Origin: Cohnella endophytica
Lineage (GTDB): Bacteria > Bacillota > Bacilli > Paenibacillales > Paenibacillaceae
Direction: 5' to 3'
NCBI RefSeq assembly: GCF_003628305.1
Contig: NZ_RBZM01000006.1
Location: forward strand, 186,001 to 250,000
Length of the DNA stretch: 64,000 nucleotides
In this document: one piece after another, positions 53,736-61,686 of the stretch
How positions within the stretch are numbered: the first letter of the stretch is position 1
How the letters are laid out: each line of letters begins with the position of its first letter
Translations under genes and position numbers: made by a program
Notes under the pieces: generated by a model
What the model was told of the DNA's origin: nothing
Seen by the model: the letters and a program-made list of their open reading frames with translations, nothing else
The model's database searches: none

Positions 53736-53868
53736 CGTTTGACGAATCCTGTAATAGTTCAGTAATTCGAATATTTCATAGTAGAAGTTAGGCCATCGAT
53801 ATGCGATTCTATAATTTGAAAAGCAAAATCGGATAACTTAGCTTGCACTGTAGAGGGAGCGGCTTACG

Positions 53869-56199
53869 ATGCGGGTGCTGGGTCTCTATAAATCCAAAAA
53901 GTATTTGCAACGGGTTCTAATCTCCATCATGTTGTCGATGGTGTTGGTAATGTCGGCCTTATCGATTACGAATACGTTTATTCTGGAAAAGTCGGTCAAG
54001 AGGAACCAAGAGGCATCCAACTTAAAGGTTCTTACGCAAATTCAATACAACCTCTCTTATATGAACGAAATCATTACCCATCTTTCGATTTTCGTGTATC
54101 GGGATAATATCCTTATTCCGATGATGTTCGAGAACGATCTTCCCAAAATGGATTTGATTCGCGGTTATCAGAGACTGAATACCATATTGGAGAGTTCCTC
54201 CTTCCTGCATTCCATCGTCGTCTACAATCATAGCCAGAATAAGCTTTACGGAACGACGACTCCTTTCCTCTTGGACGATGGCGTGACGGAAGCGAAGATC
54301 AGGAAGTGGCTGTTCGATCCTTCGAGCCCGCACAAGAATTCAAGGCTGATTCCGGTCAGCCTGGAGAAGAAATCCGGGCAGATCGACGCGTTCGCGTTCA
54401 TTGTCGCCGATTCTTTGAACGTGTTCAATAGCAGCGAGTCCGCGATCATTCTGTATATCAAATCCGACTGGGTATTCGATAGCTTGAAGAAAATGAACGT
54501 GGGCAGCGACCGGGAAATGGGAGAAGTCTATATCGCGGACGACGACGGCAGGCTGTATTCGTCCAGAACCGATAATCTGGTCGCGAGCGAGAAGGATCAG
54601 ATGCAGGTCAAACAGCTCATAGACGGGGACAAAAAAGCGATGAACCGGCAATCGGGGTTCGTTATCGGAAACGTGGCGGGCAAGAAAAGCATGATTACAT
54701 ACATGGATGACGGCATGCGTAATTGGAAAATCGTTTATATTCAATCTTACGACAAGCTGATGCAGGATGTCAGACAGACGAGGCTTCAGTCTATCATGAT
54801 CTCGGTCATTTTCCTCGTCGTCGCGATCGCCTTATCCATCGGGGTGTCTTATAAGCTTTACCATCCGATAGAGAACATGCTGCAACGGCTCCGACTGCAC
54901 GTCCCGGGCAACGACCAGTCGGATCCCAACGAACGGGATGAGCTCTCTTTGATGAGCAACCGGTATTTGAAGCTATCCGACAAGCTGCACGAGATCAGCT
55001 CCGAGCAGATCGTTAACAAATATTACATTCGCAAATTTCTTACAGATAGCCAGATGTTCTCCCACAACGATATGAAGGATCTAATAGAAAAGCACAACCT
55101 CAACATATCCATAAGCAAGGAAATCATCGTTTGCGTGCTTCAAATCGATCACTATCCGGAATTCGACCGAATGACGACGGGCGCGACGAAGAAAATGTAC
55201 AGTTTTGCGATGCTCAACATCGCTCAGGAAATGATGTCCGAGAGCTACCCTTGCGAAGCCGTCGAAATCCGGGGAGATCACGTCGTTCTGATCGTCTCCA
55301 AGAGCGATCGGGAAACCGACTTCCGGCAGGTTCATCCCATTATCAAAGAAATTCAGGACAAAATCCATCAATACTACAACCTTTCTTTATCTTGCGGGAT
55401 CAGCGATACGATATCTCAATTCCCGTATCTCGCGTCCGCATACAGCCAAGCTATCCAGCTTATCCCTTACCGGATCGTAAGGGGAAACAAGTCGATTATC
55501 ACGTCGGAGGAAGTAAAAGCGAATTTATCCAACAAACAAGTGGCGTTGCCGGATTCGATCGAGAAAAAGCTGTCGGAGGCACTGAAGAAGGGGCAAATGT
55601 CCGAGGCCGGAAGCGAATTGGAGAAGGCGTTCTCGATATTGTCGACGTTCCATTACGACGATATGCTGCGTGCCGTATCGAACCTAAGCTGGATTATCAA
55701 GAATACGGCCATGGAAATATCGAGCAACCGGATCGTCCAATTGGACAGGGATATGGATCATATCTTGAATTTATCGCAGGAGAAAGAAACTTTGGAGGAG
55801 ATGTACGTTCCTCTCTTGTCCGCCTGCGCCCAGATTTGCGGAATCGGAAGGCCGGCAACGATGGAACGCAACGATATGATTCTGGAAACGATAAAGGAAT
55901 TGATCGAACAGAAATATTCCGATCTGAATCTAAGCCAGCAATCGATCGCATCCAACGTGAAGCTTACGTCGGCCTATATCGGCAAGCTGTTCAAAGATAG
56001 CACGTCCATGTCCATTACCGAGTATATTAACGATATTCGCTTGAAACATGCGCAACAATTGCTCGAGAGCGATAAATATACGATTCAAGAAATCATGGAA
56101 AAGTGCGGTTACTCGAACTCAAGCTACTTCTTCCGGTTGTTCAAAACGAAATTCGGAAGCACGCCGAAGGAATACCGCATGAAAAAGATGCTTTTTTAG
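53869..56199 (+). CDS. Membrane-bound AraC-family sensor/activator (second copy)
   Basis: The 776-residue protein has membrane segments at about residues 14-36 and 308-330 enclosing a Cache-like extracellular region. A long cytosolic linker leads to the C-terminal AraC double HTH (about residues 675-774; IASNVKLTSAYIGKLFKDS and IMEKCGYSNSSYFFRLFKT). Length and layout match the protein at 8072, but the sensor regions differ, which suggests different ligands. GAGGGAG precedes the ATG, and a TATAAT -10 lies at 53810-53815. It is followed by a terminator and then by an LplB/YtcP/LipO importer, as at 8072-14106. Confidence 0.9.
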   Translation: MRVLGLYKSKKYLQRVLISIMLSMVLVMSALSITNTFILEKSVKRNQEASNLKVLTQIQYNLSYMNEIITHLSIFVYRDNILIPMMFENDLPKMDLIRGYQRLNTILESSSFLHSIVVYNHSQNKLYGTTTPFLLDDGVTEAKIRKWLFDPSSPHKNSRLIPVSLEKKSGQIDAFAFIVADSLNVFNSSESAIILYIKSDWVFDSLKKMNVGSDREMGEVYIADDDGRLYSSRTDNLVASEKDQMQVKQLIDGDKKAMNRQSGFVIGNVAGKKSMITYMDDGMRNWKIVYIQSYDKLMQDVRQTRLQSIMISVIFLVVAIALSIGVSYKLYHPIENMLQRLRLHVPGNDQSDPNERDELSLMSNRYLKLSDKLHEISSEQIVNKYYIRKFLTDSQMFSHNDMKDLIEKHNLNISISKEIIVCVLQIDHYPEFDRMTTGATKKMYSFAMLNIAQEMMSESYPCEAVEIRGDHVVLIVSKSDRETDFRQVHPIIKEIQDKIHQYYNLSLSCGISDTISQFPYLASAYSQAIQLIPYRIVRGNKSIITSEEVKANLSNKQVALPDSIEKKLSEALKKGQMSEAGSELEKAFSILSTFHYDDMLRAVSNLSWIIKNTAMEISSNRIVQLDRDMDHILNLSQEKETLEEMYVPLLSACAQICGIGRPATMERNDMILETIKELIEQKYSDLNLSQQSIASNVKLTSAYIGKLFKDSTSMSITEYINDIRLKHAQQLLESDKYTIQEIMEKCGYSNSSYFFRLFKTKFGSTPKEYRMKKMLF

Positions 56200-56217
56200 A
56201 AGAATAAACGCGGCTTG

Positions 56218-56263
56218 ACCCGTATTCTTAGACCCGTAGAGGGTTCGAGAATGCGGGTTTTTT
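56218..56263 (+). terminator. Intrinsic terminator after the second membrane AraC gene
   Basis: ACCCGTATTCT and AGAATGCGGGT pair over 11 positions with one wobble, followed by TTTTTT. Confidence 0.8.
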
Positions 56264-56393
56264 GGTTCGTATACGCGAATAATGCATGGAATCGAATTTT
56301 GTACGCTTCGGGTTTATGCCTTTTCGAACATTGTATCGTATTTTTATTCCGGGCCATGTGGCAAGATTGGCATCACAAGGAGGAGATAGAGAC

Positions 56394-57338
56394 ATGGATA
56401 AGCGCAAAAGGGGATTAAGCGGTATCGTCTCAAGGGAGATCGTACACTTACGCAAGAACAGAGAGTTGCTCATACTCGCGATTCCCGGAATCCTATACAA
56501 ACTCATTATCAATTATTTGCCTCTCATAGGATTGATCCTAGCGTTTAAGTATTACAGGTATGACCGGGGCATTTTCGGCAGCAAATGGGTAGGGCTGGAC
56601 AATTTCAAGTTCTTATTCAAATCGCAAGACGCGTATCGGCTAATCCGGAACACGTTAGGCTACAACTTTGTTTACATCATACTGGGCACGATCGTCGCAT
56701 TAACGTTCGCGCTCTTGTTAAATGAATTGACCGGTCGAATGATCAAGGTATATCAGACGACGATGTTCTTGCCGTACTTCCTGTCGATGGCTCTGATCGG
56801 ATTCGTTACCTATGCTTTCTTGGAAAGCAAGAGCGGGTACTTGAACCAAATTTTCGTTTCAATCGGTTTAGAACCCCATAAATGGTTTTTCGAAACGAAG
56901 CCATGGCTATTCATTCTGCCGATCGTTGCCGTGTGGAAGGGCGTAGGCTTCTCCACGCTCGTGTATTATGCGGGAATTATGGGAATCAGCAGCGAGTATT
57001 ACGAGGCGGCCAAGCTGGACGGCGCATCGCGGTTTCAGATGATGATGAGAATCACGCTTCCGCTGCTCAAACCCCTTATTATCATTTTGTTCATCTTAAG
57101 CTTGGGCAATATATTCCGCGGAGATTTCGGGCTTCACTATTTCGTTCCGAACAACGTAGGGTTGAACTTTGCCACTACCGATATCATCGATACTTACGTT
57201 TACCGTGCCCTGAAGCTAAGGAACGATATCAACTCGGCGGCAGCCGTAGGCTTCTTGCAGTCCGTTGTCGGTTTCGTTACGGTCGTAGGCGCCAATATAA
57301 TCGTGCGCAAGGTCGACAAAGAAAACGCCATGTTCTAA
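56394..57338 (+). CDS. LplB-type carbohydrate ABC transporter permease (second importer)
   Basis: The permease has about 314 residues and six membrane segments, the first around residues 25-45 (LPLIGLILAFKYY follows). The EAA loop reads YYEAAKLDGASRFQMM near residue 205. I chose the ATG eight bases after AAGGAGGAG; an earlier in-frame ATG at 56286 would add 36 residues with no ribosome site. It is a paralogue of the gene at 10624 and needs an ATPase encoded elsewhere. Confidence 0.92.
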   Translation: MDKRKRGLSGIVSREIVHLRKNRELLILAIPGILYKLIINYLPLIGLILAFKYYRYDRGIFGSKWVGLDNFKFLFKSQDAYRLIRNTLGYNFVYIILGTIVALTFALLLNELTGRMIKVYQTTMFLPYFLSMALIGFVTYAFLESKSGYLNQIFVSIGLEPHKWFFETKPWLFILPIVAVWKGVGFSTLVYYAGIMGISSEYYEAAKLDGASRFQMMMRITLPLLKPLIIILFILSLGNIFRGDFGLHYFVPNNVGLNFATTDIIDTYVYRALKLRNDINSAAAVGFLQSVVGFVTVVGANIIVRKVDKENAMF

Positions 57339-57358
57339 TCGAATGAAAGGAGATCGCC

Positions 57359-58312
57359 ATGAATACTTCTACGTCTCAAACTACTTCGAACGAAGTTACG
57401 GAACTGCGGTTGCCCGAGAACGAAAGCTCCAGGAAACCCGGGCAATCCTCGAATTGGTTCATTAATCTCTTTTTCATCCTCATTTGCGGATTCATCGTCG
57501 TACCCTTCGTGCTGGTCATCGCCATCTCCCTTTCTTCCGAACAAAGCATTACGCAGAACGGTTTCCGGTTTATCCCGGAGCAATTCAGCTTTGAAGCTTA
57601 CCGAATCGTATTCGAAGTTCCGCGGACGATCATAAGGGCTTATGGAGTTACGATATTCATTACCGTCGTAGGCACGGTTATTTCTTTGCTCATGACCGCT
57701 TTGATGGCGTATCCGATCTCCCGCAAAGACTTTCGTTACAATCGGCCGTTAACCTTCTACGTTTTTTTCACGATGCTATTTAACGGCGGAATGATCCCGT
57801 TCTACATCCTAATGACGCAATACCTTCACTTGAATGATACGTTAGCCGCTCTGATCATTCCGCTCTTGCTAAGCCCCTTCAACATTCTGATCATGAAGGG
57901 CTTCTTGGACAAAATCTCGCTCGAAATTATCGAGTCCGCCAAAATCGACGGGGCCAGGGAATTCCGGATTTTCTTCCGAATCATTCTCCCGCTGTCGACG
58001 CCTGCGCTCGCCACGTTAGGCTTGTTCATCGCTTTCGCCTATTGGAATGATTGGTATAACGCTCTGCTGTTCATCGATAGCGACAAATACGTTCCGTTAC
58101 AGTTACTGTTAGTCAGAATTATTACCAAAGTGGAATTCCTAGCTAACTCGCCCTTCGCGACGGCGGCCGATAAGCTTAAATACGCGAGTTTCCCGACTAT
58201 GTCTGTCAGGATGGCCATGGCAATCGTCGCGGGTGGACCGATGCTATTCATTTTCCCCTTCTTCCAGAGATATTTCGTCAGAGGGATTTCTGTTGGTTCG
58301 CTGAAAGGCTAA
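57359..58312 (+). CDS. YtcP-type carbohydrate ABC transporter permease (second importer)
   Basis: The 317-residue permease has six membrane segments and a longer polar N-terminus (about 35 residues) than its paralogue at 11568. The EAA loop is LEIIESAKIDGAREFRIFF near residue 190. It ends FFQRYFVRGISVGSLKG, the group signature. AAAGGAGAT precedes the ATG. It begins 20 bases after the LplB gene. Confidence 0.93.
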   Translation: MNTSTSQTTSNEVTELRLPENESSRKPGQSSNWFINLFFILICGFIVVPFVLVIAISLSSEQSITQNGFRFIPEQFSFEAYRIVFEVPRTIIRAYGVTIFITVVGTVISLLMTALMAYPISRKDFRYNRPLTFYVFFTMLFNGGMIPFYILMTQYLHLNDTLAALIIPLLLSPFNILIMKGFLDKISLEIIESAKIDGAREFRIFFRIILPLSTPALATLGLFIAFAYWNDWYNALLFIDSDKYVPLQLLLVRIITKVEFLANSPFATAADKLKYASFPTMSVRMAMAIVAGGPMLFIFPFFQRYFVRGISVGSLKG

Positions 58313-58452
58313 CAACCCGTTGCATGGGACTTAAACAATCATTATTGAAGGGAGGTGAGGGGAGCGGCTTAATGGATCGTTAGGTAATCACGATATAACA
58401 AGTATGGGGTTAACAAAGAAGCATGGGGTTAAAAAATACGGAGGTGTCCAGG

Positions 58453-60012
58453 TTGAATAAAACAAAAAACGGATTAATGAAGCTCTTGTGCATCGTGCTC
58501 GTGGTTTCTTTAATGGCTGCATGTTCCAAGAACAACAATAACAATGCTTCCCCATCGGCAAGCGCAAGCTCGCCGGCGGCCTCGGATCCGGCCGCAAGTC
58601 CTAGCGAAAGCTCCGCTCCCGATCTACCTGAAGTTAAACTGACATTCTACTATCCGGTCGGTAGCGCGCCAGGAGCGGATCAACAGAAGGTAAACGATGA
58701 AATCAATAAATACCTGAAGGAAAAGATCAACGCGACCGTGGACTTGAAACCTCTTACTTTCGATGAATACGAACCTAAATTAAACGCGGTTATGGCTGCG
58801 GGCGAAGCATTCGATATCGCTTGGAGCTCCAGAGGCTGGTTGCTTAACTACCAACCGAACATCGACAAAGGCGCCTTCACGGAGCTGACGGACGCCATGA
58901 TCGAGCAGTACGCGCCGCAAGCGCGCGCTAACATTCCGGATAAATTCTGGCCGGATATGAAAGCGAACGACGGTAAAGTATACGGCTTCCCGATCTACCA
59001 AGTTTCCGCGAAAACGAAAAGCTTAGTCGTGCAAAAACGCTTTATCGACAAATACAATCTCGACGTATCGAGCATTCATACTTACAAAGATTTGGAGCCG
59101 TTCCTGAAACAAATCAAAGACGGCGACCCTAGTATCATTCCGCTCGGAATGGCGGCCAATAGCTGGGGCTTGTACACGAACCCGGATGACGTTGGCGCGG
59201 ACGGACTCGCGGCCGTGTACAAGAAAAACGATGCTTCCTATACGAGAATAAAAGAAATCGATCAGTATAACGAGAAACTAGACTTCTATAAAACGTTACA
59301 CCAATGGTATAAAGCGGGCTATATCAACGAAGATGCTCCGATCATACAGAACATCAATGACCTGAAAGCCAAAGGGAACGTTGCGGTAGGCTTGGAGTTC
59401 ACGTCCAAACCGGGCGGAGAAGCCGACGAGAAGAACATTAACGGCGGCAATGATGTCGTCTATATTCCGCTCACGGACTCTTACTTCACGGGCATCGCAA
59501 GCGCGATGCACGTCATCAGCAGAACATCGAAAAACCCTGAGCGTGCTCTTATGCTCCTTAACCTGCTGAACACGGACAAATATTTGTACAATCTGATATG
59601 CAACGGCATCGAAGGCACCCACTATACGAAAACGGGCGACAACACGATCGAGCCGATCAAAGATTCCGGATATGCTCCTAACGGAGACTGGGTATTCGGC
59701 GACCAATTCAACGCCTATCTCAAACCGGGTCAAGCGCCCGACGTATGGGAAAGAACCGTTAAATTGAACGATGAAGCCGTCGTTTCCGCCGCGTACGGAT
59801 TCTCCGTCAACGAAGAGAAAATCAAATCCGAGATCGCGAACATCGAAGCGGCGAAAACGGAATATCGGGTTACGCTCGAGACGGGAGCCGTTGATCCCAC
59901 GACGATTCTGCCGAAATTCATCGACAAGCTGAAAGCGTCCGGCATCGAGAAAGTCGATGCGGAAGTCGACGCCCAGTGGGATGCGTTCCTGAAAAGCAAA
60001 GGCTTGAGATAA
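58453..60012 (+). CDS. LipO-type extracellular solute-binding lipoprotein (second importer)
   Basis: The lipoprotein has about 519 residues and lipobox MAAC (Cys about residue 23), then an Asn/Ser/Ala/Pro linker to about residue 55, then a LipO-type two-lobe domain with DUF3502-type C-terminus. I chose the TTG start seven bases after GGAGGT; the upstream in-frame ATG at 58423 would put 10 extra residues before a normal signal peptide. The leader of about 140 bases also holds a second strong ribosome site (GGGAGGTGAGGGG) followed by a three-codon frame ATG-GAT-CGT-TAG, and a direct repeat ATGGGGTTAA. It is related to the binding proteins at 12538 and 35220. Confidence 0.92.
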   Translation: MNKTKNGLMKLLCIVLVVSLMAACSKNNNNNASPSASASSPAASDPAASPSESSAPDLPEVKLTFYYPVGSAPGADQQKVNDEINKYLKEKINATVDLKPLTFDEYEPKLNAVMAAGEAFDIAWSSRGWLLNYQPNIDKGAFTELTDAMIEQYAPQARANIPDKFWPDMKANDGKVYGFPIYQVSAKTKSLVVQKRFIDKYNLDVSSIHTYKDLEPFLKQIKDGDPSIIPLGMAANSWGLYTNPDDVGADGLAAVYKKNDASYTRIKEIDQYNEKLDFYKTLHQWYKAGYINEDAPIIQNINDLKAKGNVAVGLEFTSKPGGEADEKNINGGNDVVYIPLTDSYFTGIASAMHVISRTSKNPERALMLLNLLNTDKYLYNLICNGIEGTHYTKTGDNTIEPIKDSGYAPNGDWVFGDQFNAYLKPGQAPDVWERTVKLNDEAVVSAAYGFSVNEEKIKSEIANIEAAKTEYRVTLETGAVDPTTILPKFIDKLKASGIEKVDAEVDAQWDAFLKSKGLR

Positions 60013-60094
60013 TTCGAATGAAGCTTGAACGAGAGGCAAGCAAGGGTCGATATTCCCTAAAGCTGTAAGAGAAGGCGTGCCTTGGCGTCATAGG

Positions 60095-60148
60095 AAAGGG
60101 GAGGTCGCAAGTCGTCGCGGAATCGCGATGTCTTGCGGCCTCCCCTTT
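60095..60148. terminator. Bidirectional terminator between importer and sigma-factor genes
   Basis: AAAGGGGAGG and CCTCCCCTTT, with CGCAAG/CTTGCG inside, form a long stem with A- and T-rich ends on opposite sides. It serves the plus-strand importer and the minus-strand sigma factor. Confidence 0.9.
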
Positions 60149-60151
60149 GGT

Positions 60152-60898
60152 TTACGCGGCGAACGCCATAGACGGAGACAAAGTACCGCGTCTCGCGGAT
60201 GCGGACGACGACGTTTGAAGGCGCCTGCTTTGCAGCAGGGCGATCGCCGGAGCGAATTCCGACTCGTTGTGCTGCATAAGCGCGAGCAAGGCATCGATGT
60301 CCCCGATGCGATACGCGGTAGCCAAGGCTCTAAGAACTTCAGAGAGCCCTTCCTCCTTGGGCGCGGCTAACATTTCCTTGTCGATAGCCTCTCTAACGGA
60401 CGGCAATGTCAAACGCGCCCGATGAAGCGCGGCCTTGATTGCCCCTTCCGAAGTTCCGAGCAGGCTCGCCGACTCCGCGCTGGAGTATCCGAACAAGTCT
60501 CGCAGCAGAAATACCGTTCTTTGCAACGGAGACATATGCGCTAGCAAAGCTTGGAATATCGATTCGAGCACGATCGCTCCTTGATCGGGCATCTCGGCTT
60601 TCGCGGTCTTCGCCGACGCCTGCTCGGCGCTAATCATTCTGGCCAGCGCCGATTGTCTTCTTGATCGGTCGATCCAAGCGTTACGGGCAATCCGAAGCAA
60701 ATAGGCTTCCGGATTCGCGTGGTTGAGGCCGATGGCGGAATCGATAGCCTTCAGCCAAGCTTCCTGCGCCAGATCCTCGGCGTCCCAACGGGATTCCGTC
60801 AAGCTTAAGCAATATCGACTCAGTGCGCCTTGGAGCCCTTCGACGGCTGAGCGATCCAGCCCGACTTCCGTCGCGGCGATGACAGGGTTCGGGGTCAT
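60152..60898 (-). CDS. ECF-type RNA polymerase sigma factor
   Basis: The 248-residue sigma-70-family protein has region 2 at about residues 20-85 (WDAEDLAQEAWLKA, then LLRIARNAWIDRSRRQ) and region 4 at about 110-165 (MSPLQRTVFLLRDLFGYSSAE and LLGTSEGAIKAALHRARLTL). About 80 residues follow region 4, longer than a minimal ECF factor, so the C-terminus may be a small regulatory extension. No anti-sigma gene is adjacent. GGAG precedes the ATG. It is divergent from clpP. Confidence 0.9.
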   Translation of the reverse strand: MTPNPVIAATEVGLDRSAVEGLQGALSRYCLSLTESRWDAEDLAQEAWLKAIDSAIGLNHANPEAYLLRIARNAWIDRSRRQSALARMISAEQASAKTAKAEMPDQGAIVLESIFQALLAHMSPLQRTVFLLRDLFGYSSAESASLLGTSEGAIKAALHRARLTLPSVREAIDKEMLAAPKEEGLSEVLRALATAYRIGDIDALLALMQHNESEFAPAIALLQSRRLQTSSSASARRGTLSPSMAFAA

Positions 60899-61085
60899 AC
60901 GGCACGCTCCTTCGTTTCTTATTTCATGTTATGGATAGAGGTATCCTTATTAAAGTAAACGAATGAACTCCCCCTAAGGGTACGCGATTTATCCAATTTT
61001 ATTTCTTCTTTTGCCCGTATCTTCGCTGCGCGTTCTTTCGTTTACGTGTCGTAATCGATAATACGCCAAGAAAGAGGGATGACCC

Positions 61086-61679
61086 ATGAGTAATTACGTA
61101 CCGTACGTCGTCGAACAATCGAGCGGCGGAGAAAGATCCTACGACATCTATTCCCGTTTGCTGAAAGACAGAATCATATTCCTCGGTACGGCGATAGACG
61201 AGCAAGTGTCGAATAGCGTCGTAGCGCAATTATTGTTCCTGGCGGCGGAGGATCCGGACAAAGAGATCAGCCTGTATATCAACTCGCCGGGCGGATCCAC
61301 GACGGCGGGATTCGCCATCTACGATACGATGGAGTTCATCAAACCGCCGGTGCATACGATCTGCATGGGGATGGCCGCTTCCTTCGGATCGTTCTTGTTG
61401 CAAGCCGGAGCGAAGGGCAAGCGGTTCGCGCTGCCGAACAGCGAGATCATGATTCATCAGCCTTCCGGAGGCGCGCAAGGACAGGCGAGCGACATCGCGA
61501 TTAGCGCGAGAAGAATATTGGAGCTTCGCGAGAAGATCGTGCGCATCACGTCGGAACGGACGGGGCAACCGCCGGACAAGGTGGCGAAGGATATCGACCG
61601 CGATTATTTCATGACCGCCGAGGAAGCGAAGGAATACGGGCTCATCGATCAAGTTATTACGCAGATCGGTCACGTTTAA
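61086..61679 (+). CDS. clpP: ATP-dependent Clp protease proteolytic subunit
   Basis: The 197-residue serine peptidase assembles as a tetradecamer and degrades proteins delivered by Clp ATPases. Catalytic Ser99 lies in [11 protein letters not shown] and His124 in [12 protein letters not shown]; the third residue is an Asp near residue 173 (DIDRDYF). The start [17 protein letters not shown] agrees with mature ClpP N-termini, with only a short leader. The active-site neighbourhood [10 protein letters not shown] differs from the common SMGAFLLAAG, so it could be a second ClpP paralogue rather than the housekeeping copy. GAAAGAGGG precedes the ATG. No clpX is adjacent. Confidence 0.93.
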   Translation: MSNYVPYVVEQSSGGERSYDIYSRLLKDRIIFLGTAIDEQVSNSVVAQLLFLAAEDPDKEISLYINSPGGSTTAGFAIYDTMEFIKPPVHTICMGMAASFGSFLLQAGAKGKRFALPNSEIMIHQPSGGAQGQASDIAISARRILELREKIVRITSERTGQPPDKVAKDIDRDYFMTAEEAKEYGLIDQVITQIGHV

Positions 61680-61686
61680 CGCTGGG

